Part shown: positions 24,701-36,350 of the stretch, one piece after another
Layout: the number at the start of each line of letters is the position of its first letter
Position numbering within the stretch: position 1 is the stretch's first letter
Assembly: GCA_026008535.1 (NCBI GenBank)
Contig: BRKX01000017.1
Span: 9,998,501-10,062,500 of the forward strand
Reading direction: 5' to 3'
DNA length: 64,000 nt
From: Perilla frutescens
Taxonomy: Eukaryota; Streptophyta; Magnoliopsida; Lamiales; Lamiaceae
Translations under genes and position numbers: made by a program
Notes under the pieces: generated by a model
What the model saw: only the letters and a program-made list of their open reading frames with translations
Database searches by the model: none
Told to the model about the DNA's origin: nothing

Positions 24701-26545
24701 CTTTCCACCTGTTGGAACGGTATTGAGGATGACAGTTGATCATGGCCAGGAGAAGCTTGGCATTAAGTTTGTAAAAGCAAACAGATGGGTGAAGTTTATC
24801 AACTTAAGATGTGAAGCCCATGCTGCTTTGTGGCGTGCAGTGCTGACACCCTCCTCTAAGCTTTGCTATTTGCCTGATGACAATGCCATTGTAATGCAGC
24901 GTCAAAGGTCATAAAGTTAATTCATTATGCCATTTGAATGTGTAGTTTGATATCTGTGTTTGTTTGATATTCTAGCCTTCTTAAACAGCAAAACAATTAA
25001 TCTCATGTCTTTCTTTGTTTGATATTTTCCAATCTTCAGCGGCTCAGGTTTATGGTGAGCAAAACATATAAGGTGATATCTTTATCTGTTTAGTAATCGC
25101 TAAAGACGTGTGATTCAGGTCTTATGAGGAGCGCATTCCATCCAAATGGGGAAGGATGCCCTTCACAAGTTTTCCTTGGCCTTCTCACGTAACAGGTTTT
25201 GTTGCTTTAAAGATATGATGACTTTGTACTCTATGTTGTTACTGCTAATGATGCATACTTATTTTTCCATTCTATACTTTTTTACATTAGAGACTGATCA
25301 TCCTGATGTGCCCTTTGTAACCTTGATGGATGTCCTAACTCATCCAGAGGTACCTTATCTCACTTGATTTCTCAACCTATCTGTTAGCCAGGCAACGGAC
25401 CTCTCATTAGTCATTACATATGTGGATAGGTATCCATACAGGAATAACACTTTAAGATATTAAGTACTAGAGTTTTTAGTTTCCTAGATTCCTGTCGCTT
25501 CAAATGGTGCAGTTCCTTTACCAAGAAGCACAATTTCATACTCAAACTTGTCATTTGAGATTACTTGCTGGATGTGCATCTTGTTATTATTCCATCCACT
25601 TTTCATGATAACCCTGTCTCCTTCTCTGATAGAAGTTTTAAATAAGTTTTTGTCTGGTCATTTTTAATGTTTAGGTGGGTTTTACTTATATTATAGTAAG
25701 GGTTTATATAATTTTGCTCGATTATCTAAAATATTTTCATGACACTGTTAAAGAATGTTAAAACTGAACATCGGACATTCTGCTGGCTGCACTACCATTT
25801 CTTTTAAAATGGTCTAAAATTCAACATTATTTTTCTGTTCTATAATTTACATGATCTGAGAGAATTCCAATATATTAGTAAGTATAACTGGTTATACCTT
25901 TATGTAACACCAGTCGTCTTGAATAATGAGTTGCATAGGACTTGATTCCACTTACAATTTATTAGCCTGTGCATTGCAGGTGACGTATAAATTTAAGTGC
26001 GTAGTCCGGGTTGTTGCATTACTCCCATCGAAGATAGAGGACTTCCGCTCGCCTAGTGGGATTTACAGAGTGAGGTTGACTCTGGAGGATCCCACTGCAA
26101 GACTACATGCTTTTCTTTATGCTGAGGATGGGGTAAAAGGCTTCACCATTCTGTGTTAAAATGTTTCCTTTCAGTATACATCGTTCTCATTCTATTTATC
26201 CCTCATCGATAAACTAGTTCTCTGTTGCTTCTGAGCTCTTTACTCTTTGACGACGACCAAAAGCCTAAGCAGTGAGTAATATATATGAAAACATGTACTA
26301 ACACATAATCCATTTGTTTTGGTACACAGGTTAAATTTTTTGGGAGCTCTCTCTCTGCTGATCTGCTGACAAAGAAACGGAACGTGTTGCTTGGAGTACC
26401 CAGAGAAGATACAGCTCCGATAGCGGAGAATGTTACCAGAAATCCACCATGGATACAGTGTTGCTTGAAATCTTATTATATCGACAAAAGTGATGTTTGG
26501 GGCAGTAGAAATTATCGGATCTTTGGCACTACATGTGTTGGCTGA
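21799..26545 (+). CDS. POT1: POT1, protection of telomeres protein
   Basis: POT1-family proteins bind single-stranded telomeric DNA or telomerase in the nucleus and protect or regulate chromosome ends. Ten exons close in frame: 21799-21919, 22043-22176, 22279-22471, 22694-22755, 22868-22953, 24626-24907, 25119-25188, 25293-25349, 25980-26132, 26330-26545. They give 457 residues, near the usual plant length. The N-terminal OB fold starts at DDYKFLQIADA and continues through GT|DCFCSVRIIDES; a second OB region includes FALFEGRGSSIKELVPYQ; the C-terminal part has FPPVGTVLRM, TDHPDVPFVTLMDVLTH, VRVVALLPSKIEDF and ends FGTTCVG. Intron 5 is long (1.7 kb). All introns are GT-AG. Exon 8 requires the second of two adjacent AG acceptors (25291-25292) to stay in frame. 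An E2F-like site and a telo-box precede the start. No disabling change is seen. Plants may have POT1a and POT1b paralogues; I cannot say which this is. Confidence 0.93.
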
Positions 26546-28677
26546 TGATCATGGTTTCTCAGTATCTCTGATATCAACATGCTTTATATATATTGTAAAA
26601 ATTTTATGAGATGGCAAAGTCTCCCATACACCTTTGATACCCAAATTCAGGCCCATCAGACCTTTAGATGGATAGGCCCTGCACGAGTTGACCGTGTAGG
26701 GGTGCAGTGTGCGAGTTGAGGATAAAAAAAATGAATTGATCTATTTTAATTTTAGGTTCACCAATTCCACTTTAGGGTATATATATTTATTTTTATAGAA
26801 ATTAAATTAATTCATGTTAATTTTAACATTTAATAATATCATTTTATGATATATATGTTTTGAGAAAAAAATATAAAAAAAGAAAATTGAAAAAATAATA
26901 AAAAATTGAAAAAAATAAATAAAATTAAATCAATGGGGTGTGAATGTCATGCTCGTGGCCCACGCACACGCCATTTTTTGACCCCATTTTTATAGTTTGG
27001 GGTTCGGTTCTATCCACTCCACTATAATATAAATTATAAGGCGCACAGAAAATCGAAAATCTAGAAGATGAAAGGAAAAGAAAAAAGAAACCGAATCCTA
27101 ATTTGATTTTAAAGTTTCAATTGTAGTTTAAAATCGATTTCTCCTTTTGCACTCAACATATGTATTCTATTTGCTAAAAAAAATAAAACAAAGAGGAAGG
27201 AAAAAGAAATGAGGAAGAGAGATTTGTACTAGGGTAATTTTAAATTTTTATTCCCTCAAAGAAATTCATAAACTGATTGGTAGGGTGGAATGAAATATAA
27301 TAAAATGATCATTCCTATGTTTTTTTTAATGATCATTTCTATGTTCATTCTTATTCCTATGATTGATAGGTTTTGAAATCGGGAATCGCCATTCTCGAAA
27401 TAATCATTATTCCCAAAAGTAAGTGAATCGCCATTCCACCCACTACCATGAATTTAGTTATTTTCAATGAACAAAAGAATTAATATATGATATATTTACA
27501 TATAATCATGTCTTATAATATTATTTAATCATATTTAGAAAAACAATGTGAAAATTAGATTAAATAGTGTTTTTTAATCATTATTTCGTAATTATTTTTA
27601 TATTATTTATTTATTTATTTTCAATATATATATATATATATATAAATCAAATTTTGATAGTTTTTAAAATGTAATTGAAGAAAATGGTATCAAATAAATA
27701 TAACACATAAATATATTCTAATTAAAAAAATAAAATAATTATGTATTTGATATAATTTAATATATTTAAATGAAAAACTGAAATTGTAAATGATTTTTCT
27801 ATGAAGTAAAAGAATTTTTATTACGGTATATAAATTATTACATATGTATTAATTAACTACTTTAGAATAAATTTTTTTATATAATAAATAAATTAAAATT
27901 TGCTAAAACAAAATTAGAAAAAAAACACATTAAAAAAGAAAAACGTAATTTAGAAATGTAAGAGAAAACTTATAGCATGTGTTGATAATATTAGCTACTG
28001 CACATGATATGTGTAAAGCTCCACCTATTTTAGCTATAAGATGGGTTTTGCTAACTAAAACATTTGTTTTTGCATGTTTTCGTCCATGTATAATTTATGA
28101 CTGTTTCGCTCATCATGGATATGATTTCACCTGCATGATGAATTCTGGCATGGCTAATTATATTAAAAAAAAGTAATTATGTGATCACATAGGGTCTGTA
28201 TCCACACATGGTCTTTTGAGCGCATTGGCTTCCGAAGGAATATTGAATTATTGGCTTTTGAATAAATATATTTTTAAGTGCATTGACAAGAGAATGAATA
28301 TTGAATTATTGAATTTTGATACTGTAAATCTTTACATGCATTTGGATGAATACGATAAGTCCAATGAGTGTTTTCTGATACTCATCCCACGTTTTCTAAA
28401 ATATTTTTCAGGTATAAGATGATGCAGGCAACTAACATGGACATATGCATTCTTTAGGTTTTGACTCTGTTGAAAATTATATCTTGAATGTTGAATGTTG
28501 ACCTTGGTCAATATTTTATCGTATTATGCTTTTGCTGAATATTTTGAATATTTAAGAATATTAAAATATTAAATGTTCCGCCGTTATTTTGAACTTGTTC
28601 AAAAATTAGACTTTTAACATTAACTGATCATTTGTGAAATCTGTTGGTGATTAGTTATTTGAAAAGTCTTTCCAAAG
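26546..28677. other. Intergenic DNA downstream of POT1
   Basis: POT1 3' flank followed by AT-rich sequence. Two short frames at 27979-28176 and 28216-28422 have no family features I recognise and are not called as genes. A TA tract lies at about 27625-27645. Confidence 0.5.
27275..27447. mobile_element. Possible short MITE
   Basis: A GGTAGGGTGGAATGA-like left end faces an inverted GGTAGTGGGTGGAATGG right end, with a palindromic AATGATCATT inside. The element would be about 170 bp. The duplication is not clear, so this is tentative. Confidence 0.35.
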
Positions 28678-30339
28678 AGAAGCACTTGTATGCACTAGGT
28701 GCAACATCAGATGCGTTGATCGGGTCAACGCCAGAAAACGTGCGTTGACCTGATCAACTCACAAAAAAAAACTTCAAAATTAATATCATCGTAATACTAA
28801 AGAGTATCACTCAAAAGTCCAAAAATATCACCTATATCCTTAAAAAGTATCAGCCACAAAAAAAATTAAAAAAAAACAAAAATCAAAATCACTATCAACC
28901 GTAACGTTAAATATATCATTCAAAATTAAAAAAATATCACCTGTATTCTTAAAAAGTATCACCTATTTCATTATTTTTCTTTTTTGGGGTTGACTAGGTG
29001 CATTGACTATCTGATATAAATTTATATACATCTTGTAGCGTCCTGAACTAGCTCGGAGGCCCGGTGTGCTAACGAGAACACACGCGAGGGAAGAAAAACA
29101 CAATAAAATTTTCGCAAACTAACATGAATCATTTTCTTGAATTATAAAAATTCGGACAACACTTCATTTAAAATAGTAATAAATTCCACGCTCATGGGCG
29201 TTTACCATTCAACAACCAATCACACAAGATGAGACTTTTCAATCAATCTATCATTTTAAAATAACACATTTCAAACAACCAATTAAAACATGTTCAACCT
29301 TGACTAGTCAAACATTCATTTTTTTCACTTTCAAAATATGCCAGCAAGGCCACGATGATCACACGCATCTATAAAATATTTAAATAATCCATAAACATAC
29401 ATCGGAATCATATATAATATATATTTGTTGACCGCACTAAACAAAGTCAATATTTCAAAAATTAAAATATGGTCAACCATATAAGATGTCCCTATTAGTC
29501 CACGTCTGCCACATACCGTCATCAATTACCTGAAAATATTTTTAAATAGTGAAGCTGAGTGCCAGAAAATACTCCGTGGGAATAATCATACATTCGTCCA
29601 ATAATTTACAATAAGAATATCCATAAGTTCATATTTGACATGTCGTAAATCATACGCTCAATAGACATAGTGGAGACCGACCCTAATGTGATCACATATA
29701 AACTATAACATATTCATAACATGAATATATTCATAAGTAATTGCACCGGAGTGCCATAATCAGAATTCCTCATATGAGTCGTATCAATCCACATTGAGCA
29801 ACATAAGCATAAATCATTTTTTATAGCGGACGAAAGTTTAAATATAATTTCGAAAGCATTTTGGTAAGTAAACCCACCTTATAGCTAGATTAGCTGTAGC
29901 CTTATCCATGAATTCTCATCCGAAGCCAGCTGTCAGATTAGGACCTTATGCTTAAATATAGGAATAACTTTAATCAACATCCTAAGCAACTTGGATTAGG
30001 ACCTATACATAAGAACTATGTCTTAATAACATAATAATATTTTAAACATATATTATAACATAATTTAAGGATCTAGGAAACGAGTTCCTAAAATAAGAGC
30101 GTAACCTGACGTCGCTTAAAGATTGTATGGGGTTCTAACTTAATATATATCGGAGTCCTAGATCGTGCAAATAAATGCCTTAAATTCATAAAGAAAAATT
30201 ATAATATTTAATATATGATTTAAATGATTATTTTAAATCATAGAAGAATATGAAAATATTGATTTAATATATCATATACTTAATTTCGAATTTAATCTAA
30301 ATTAAGCAAGATAAACCAAATAAAAATAAGGTAAAAATG

Positions 30340-31180
30340 AAATAACATTATGTAGCCAAGAGGGCTTGAACTTATGACCAATTATCATAAAATAAATTAA
30401 CCTTGGACCTCTAGCATAAAAATTGAACTCGCACCATTGAACTAAACCTCATTTTTGAAAATAGATTAATTATTTTAATTACATAAAGTTTAGAATTAAC
30501 TAGGAATAAAAATAAATAAAATATATTCCAATGGATTTGAACCTTAGACCTATCATAATAAAATTGATATTATTACCATTGGGCCAAAGCCATTTTCGAT
30601 AACTATAACAGACTTTTATTTAAATATAGTGCAGAATTATATTGGAAGAAAATGCATAAATTAAATGTTCAAAAAAGGGTTTTGATCCCTAGACCACTCA
30701 AACAACAATCAGGACTCCACCCATTTAGCTAAAACCATTTTTGAAAATTATTAGGTGTAATTAATTATATAAGGTTCACAATCATCTTAGATAAAAAAAA
30801 GAGTAAAAATGAGTTAAAAATTGTAATTAAGCAATTTCGAACTCTTGACCTATACTTAAGGAAACTAGATTTCAATGATTAGACCATAGCTAATTTTCAA
30901 AATTTAAAGTATGTTTTTAATTAAATAAGGCTGTATAACATTAAAAATGAGTCTTAAAAATTTATTTCATAAGATTCGAATATTAGACCTATCATTATTA
31001 AATCAAGACTCCAACCATTAAGCAAGATATCATTTTCGAAAATTACATCATGTTTTAAATTTAATAACTTAGAAAATATATGAATTAGTTAAAATAATAA
31101 ACTACTTCATGTATATTTAAACCTTAGACCTTTGCATATAAAATTAAAGATTATCCATAGGCTAGATCTTTAGATTAATT
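30340..31180 (-). repeat. Six tandem tRNA-like (A box/B box) units in the LTR
   Basis: Units of about 140-170 bp start near 30365, 30536, 30679, 30836, 30974 and 31116. Read on the minus strand, most carry a phrase fitting an RNA polymerase III A box (for example TGGCCCAATGG, TAGCTAAATGG, TGGTCTAATCA) and, roughly 40-50 bp on, a B-box-like phrase (GGTTCAAATCC, GGATCAAAACC, AGTTCGAA). The outermost units are degraded. They do not fold as true tRNAs in my reading. The matching regions of the two other long LTRs lack such an array. Confidence 0.55.
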
Positions 31181-31741
31181 TATATTCCAAACTTTTTAAT
31201 TAAATAATTTTAGAAATCTTTAGAGGAGGAAGAAAAAAAATAATTAAAAGAACCCCCCCCCTCATATTTTTCATCTCTTCTTTCACCCATTCCACTTTTA
31301 ATGTTTTCAAGAGCACAAAAAATAATAAGAACATTAAATTAAAATATCATTTAAATGAGCAACCAAAACAGCCCGTAAATCCATATCATAAACATAAAAT
31401 TGAAATAGTAATTGGAAAATAAGGAAGAAAAGAGGTTTTATGATGCTAGCCTGCTAGGGTTCAACCCATGTTTAGATCCGAAAATCGGATGCTTGAACCT
31501 CAAAATCTTTTAAAAATAAACATATAAAGGGGAAGAGGGAAGGTAGGGGAATCCAAAAATGTAATTACATATGAAAATTCCACCGGTAAAATTTTCCGAT
31601 GGTGAAGGAGGGTGGCGGCGACCGGCGGCGGCAGTGGCCAGCAATGGAGGCGCGGCGGCGGCGAGGGGAGGTGAGGGGCTGATGAGGAGAGGGGAGAAAT
31701 AGAGAGAATAGTTGATCCCCTTTCATTTGAATGAAACTAGC

Positions 31742-32966
31742 TGATGTGACCCGGGACTTATAGGGACACGACACGACACAAAACACGCGGAAGCATGGAA
31801 AGAAACTACGTCGGCGAAGTAAGGGACAATTCTCGATTATCTAGACGACTAAGACTCAACTAAAATACCTAGACAATGACACACAAAATCAACACAAATC
31901 CAAACGAAAAGAGGCTGTTTTGGACGACTATGATAAGGGTAAGGATGAAGTTATTTCGATGATGATGAATAGGTTTAGAAGGGCTAGAGTAGATAGGGTA
32001 TGATAGAGTTGTAATGGACTTACGGATTAAATGAACGATGATGATTCTTGGCTCGAATTATGGCTGAACTTGAAGCGTACGAAGATGGTGGTGAATGGCG
32101 TCGAACGACGGCAGCGGAGAGTGTTTTGTCGATGTGAATCACAATCCGAAAGTTGCCTTGAATCATGAACGTACACAAGGCCAAATTCTTTAAGTTTCTC
32201 TTCGAATAGCGAGTTTCCGACAATCCTTCGAACATGGACGGCGAATTCCCTTTGTAAAACTTAGAGATGCTAATTCTAAGAGTATGAATTTAATATCTAA
32301 ACTCACAAAGATTAAATGGGGATGAGATGATATTGAAAGCAAAGCTTAATTATTCAAATATAGTCTAAAGTATGAATGTCACATGGATCCCCTATTTATA
32401 ACAATAGGTGGACCAAAAATTAAAGGATAAGGGCCGAAAATTCCATGCCCAAAACAAACTAGAACTAGACTAGGAAACTTCCTAAACTAGAATTCTATTT
32501 AAGGTAGAACTTGTAGATCTTGCCTTTTCTAAAATCCTAGTCAAACTATGACTCAAAGATAACCGAAAATCACATAAATTAAATAACAAAATCTGACCAA
32601 AACTATAGTGTAAATAAATAAAATAAAATACTATAGTCTAATAAATCAATCCCCTTAATTGGATCATTAAGGCCGAAACTTTGGGCTTCTTCAAGCTTGG
32701 CCGTGGGCTTCCATCACACGCACACATGCACGTCCACATGCACACGTACACATCTTCATGTATTGCACTCCAAGTCTTGATCTCCATCTTCCATCTTTAA
32801 CAAGGTCATCATCTTCAAGCTACCTTGCACGCCGTCTTCATCTTCGAGCTTCTTGCGAATTGTAGCTTGCAAATAATCTTGCAACTTCTTAGCTCGTAGT
32901 CTTATGACAGGGTCTTTGAATTGCAGCTCCTCATTGAATTCCTCATTGCTATGGATGTCCTCATCA
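31742..32966 (-). repeat. 3' LTR of the gypsy element
   Basis: On the minus strand it runs TGATGAGGACATCC...GGGTCACATCA, 1225 bp, nearly identical to 41143-42369 with a few percent of scattered differences by eye. TATAAATAGG on the minus strand (32391-32400) is the likely TATA box. The first 210 bp of the LTR (minus sense) still encode the end of the pol frame. Confidence 0.93.
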
Positions 32967-33211
32967 TTCCCCCCCTGCTGAAGAGAATTCGTCCTCGAAT
33001 TTGGATCCTCATCATGATCGAATTCATCTGCAGAAAAAGGAGACAAATCAGCAACATTAAACGTAGAAGAACACTTATACTCGCCTAGGAGATCAATGCG
33101 GTATGCATTATTATTAACACGGCTCAAATCAGTGAATGGGCCATCTCCTCGAGGCAACAACTTGGACTTTCGCAAGTTGGGAAAACGGCCAGGACTCAGG
33201 TGAATCCAAAC
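32756..33211 (-). pseudogene. Gypsy pol C-terminal end running into the LTR
   Basis: After a TGA stop at 33209-33211 (in QPGD.VWIHL, normally tryptophan) the frame reads LRKSKLLPRGDGPF, AYRIDLLGEY and FNVADLSPF, the usual integrase tail of plant gypsy elements. It then has an acidic stretch and RLRAKKLQDYLQ, ending at 32756. The LTR starts at 32966, so about 70 codons lie inside the LTR. The same peptide is therefore also present in the 5' LTR at 42159-42369. Confidence 0.88.
32967..32978 (-). other. Gypsy polypurine tract
   Basis: On the minus strand AGCAGGGGGGGAA lies directly before the LTR start TGATGAGG. Confidence 0.8.
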
Positions 33212-34254
33212 TCAATCTCCGGGCTGGAATATCACATGTTTGTGCCTCGAGTTGCGTGCGGCGGCAACGGCCGAGCCTTTGTGCTTGATGCGAGCACGAA
33301 CCTTCTCATGCATCTCTCGAATAAAATCAGCTCTCTTCATACCTTTAACACTCGTTAGATGCTCAACGGGGAAAGGAATCAAATCAGTAGCAGTAAGTGG
33401 ATTAAATCCATAAACTACCTCAAATGGAGACATGTTAGTAGAAGAATGAATAACACGATTATAAGTAAATTCAGCATATGGTAAACACTCTTCCCATGAC
33501 TTCAAATTATTCTTAATTAGAGACCTAAGTAAAGCTCCTAATGTACGATTCACAACCTCAGTTTGACCATCGGTTTGTGGATGACATGCAGTAGAAAACA
33601 ATAACTTGGTACCTAATTTTCCCCACAAAACACGCCAAAAATGTCCCAAAAACTTAGAATCCCTATCACTAATAATAGTACGAGGAATTTCATGCAATCT
33701 AACAACATGAACGAAGAACAAATTGGCAATGTAAACAGCATCATCGGTTTTCCTACATGTAATGAAATGAGCCATTTTGGAGAACCGATCAACTACAACA
33801 AACACGAATCTTTACCCGACCTAGACCTAGGCAATCCCAAGATAAAATCCATAGAAATATCAATCTAAGGGGCTGAAAGGGCGGGTAATGGCGTGTACAA
33901 TCCAAACGGGTGTGAAGTGGACTTGGCTTGACGACAAGTAATGCAACAACTACACACATTCTCTACATCCCTACGCATATGTGGCCAAAAGAAGTGTTCA
34001 TGCAGCAAGCTTAATGTCTTATGCACACCAAAGTGACCCATCAAACCTCCCGCATGTGATTCTAGCACAAGTAGCTCACGCATAGAACAAACAGGAATGC
34101 ATAACTTAGACTCCTTAAACAAGAACCCATCATGCACATAATAGCCATCAATAGCACGAGATTTTGAGCAACATGAAGCATAAATGGGGCTGAAATAGGT
34201 GTCCTCAATATATAATGACTTAATGGACTCAAAACCAAGAATTTTAGCACGCAT
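33212..34254 (-). pseudogene. Gypsy integrase, frameshifted
   Basis: The N-terminal HHCC zinc finger is readable (ESHAGGLMGHFG..HEHFFWP..CCITCRQAK, about 33930-34080). The core follows with VVVDRFSKMAHF, SDRDSKFLGHFW (second catalytic aspartate) and the glutamate in TDGQTEVVNRTL. A TAG stop at about 33866 replaces an expected tryptophan after PALSAP, and one base is missing near 33806, just before FVVVDRF. A further stop near 34263 separates this from the RNase H block. Confidence 0.92.
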
Positions 34255-34260
34255 TAAGTT

Positions 34261-34887
34261 CTAGAGTGCATACCTTCGAGACAACACGTCCGCGACGACA
34301 TTCTCCTCACCCCTTTTGTACTTGATCACATATGAAAAGGACTCGATGAATTCTACCCATCTCGCGTGTCTCTTATTCAAATTTTGCTGTCCTTTGAGAT
34401 GCTTTAAACTTTCATGATCCGTGTGAATCACGAACTCCTTGGGCCAGAGATAATGCTGCCATGTGTCCAACGCACGCTTCAAAGTATATAGCTCTTTATC
34501 ATACGTGGAGTACCTCAAACTGGCGCCACTAAGCTTCTCACTAAAGTAGGCGACGGGCCTGCGATTCTGCATCAAAACTGCACCAATATCTATGTCCGAA
34601 GCATCACACTCGATCTTAAAAGTCTTAGAAAAGTCAGGTAAATGAAGAACAGGAGCAGAACATAACAATGACTTCAAAGTATTAAACGCATGCTCTTGTT
34701 GCTTACCCCACTCAAATTTCCGGTCCTTCTTACTTAGCTCAGTAAGAGGGGCGACTATACTAGAGAAATACCGTACAAAACGACGGTAAAACCCAGCCAA
34801 TCGATGAAAGGATCGAACCTCAGAGGCGTTTTTCGGGGTTAGCCATTCCTCAATCGCTTTGATTTTGGAACGGTCTACCTCAATACC
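34261..34887 (-). pseudogene. Gypsy RT connection and RNase H
   Basis: A TGA at 34885-34887 interrupts the RT after the SKCFFC region. The frame then continues GIEVDRSKI..AGFYRRFVRYFSSIVAPL and RNase H with FKIECDASDIDIGAVLMQ, STYDKELYTLKRALDTWQHYL, HTDHESLKHL and VADVLSRR. The order and motifs match plant Ty3/gypsy pol. Confidence 0.92.
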
Positions 34888-36024
34888 TCATGAACTGACG
34901 ACAAAGCTTAGAAAAATGACTTCATCTATGCAAAAGAAACACTTAGAAAAATTTCCATACAACTTGGCATCATGCAAGAGATAGAAAACACGCCTAAGGT
35001 GTTCTAGGTGCGCCGGTGCACTGTGACTATAAATCAGAATATCATCAAAGTAAACAACCACGAATTTACCAATCACATCACGCAAAGCATGGTTCATCAA
35101 CCTCATAAACGTGCTCCGTGCATTAGTGAGACCAAAAGGCATAACTAACCACTCATATAGACCATACTTTGTTTTAAACGCAGTTTTCCATTCATCCCCT
35201 TCATGCATTCTAACTTGAAAATAACTAGATCTTAAATCTATCTTAGAAAACACATTAGAACCACTTAATTCATCTAGCATATCATCAAGTCTAGGGATAG
35301 GAAATCTGTACTTAACCGTGATTTTGTTGATGGCGCGGAAATCCATGCACATCCTCCATTCGTTGTTCTTTTTTGGCACTAGAATGACTGGAACTGCACA
35401 AGGGCTCATCGACTGTCGAATTTGCTTCTTCTCCAACAGCTCCTTCACTTGATGGTCGATCTCTTTCATCTCCTCGGGAGACATACGGTACGCCGGGCGG
35501 TTGGGCAGGACGGTGCCGGGCACGAAGTCGATCTGGTGCTCGATCCCACGAACTGGAGGTAATCCACTTGGAATCTCTTCCGGGAACACGTCCGCGAACT
35601 CTTCCATAAGGGGCTGCACATCATAAGGCAAAGAAACACCATTAGTAGCACTGTCTTTATAAGATAAAAGTACAAAAGGTAAACCTGCTTTTAGTGCTTT
35701 CTCTACACCTTTAACTGAGATCAACAAGGACCGATTTTGTTCAACTATAGGGGCTGATCCGGATGCTTTTCCACGAACCAAAGAGTCATTGGAAGGCATC
35801 ATAGGGGCTGTATTGGCTGACTTTGAAGAAGAAATCAGCTGTGAACTTTCGGCCGAGAGTTGGCCGTTCACGGCGACGGTCCGGGCGGCGGCTGCGGCTT
35901 GCTTTGCCCGTTCTTGCTTATATCTCTCTTGCATTCTCTCTTGATCCTCTGTAACAGCTTTAGGAGTGAGTGGCTTGAGTACAGTGGTGCGGCCGTCTCT
36001 TGAGATCGAGTATGTATTGGCCAA
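34888..36024 (-). pseudogene. Gypsy reverse transcriptase
   Basis: A 378-codon open stretch holds, after a linker rich in Ala/Ser, the RT entry region (FPEEIPSGLPPVRGIEHQID), PVILVPKKNNEWRMCMDFRAIN, SKIDLRSSYFQVRM with a catalytic aspartate, and YFDDILIYS at about 35025. It is the longest intact part of the element and ends at a stop inside the conserved region following FCIDEVIFLSFVVS. Confidence 0.93.
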
Positions 36025-36350
36025 ACCATCATGAACCGCTTTTTTGTCGAATTGCCACGGTCTTCATAAAAGTATATGGGCTGCTTCCATGGGAATAACA
36101 TTGCACAAAACAGTGTTAGAATAACGACCTTTAGTAAAAGAAATGTGTACCTGACCTGTGACTTGAATAGAGCCGCGATCTGTGAGCCACTGCAGCTTGT
36201 AGGGCTTTGGATGCTTTGTTGTGGTGAGGGCGAGCTTATCAACGGCATATTGACTGATTGCATTGATCACGCTCCCACTGTCTATGATCATCGCACAAGT
36301 CTGATCTTTGATAGCAACTCGAGTGTAGAAGATGTTCTCTCGTTATGATT
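36025..36350 (-). pseudogene. Gypsy aspartic protease
   Basis: MIIDSGSVINAISQYAVDKL carries the DSG active site typical of many plant gypsy proteases (36064-36291). It is followed by KPYKLQWL, VTGQVHISF and VIPMEAAHILL. A frame change lies between it and the RT frame near 36060. Confidence 0.85.

Noticed and set aside
27979..28422. Two adjacent short frames of 65 and 68 residues
   Set aside because: No recognisable motif and no splice structure linking them; likely chance frames.
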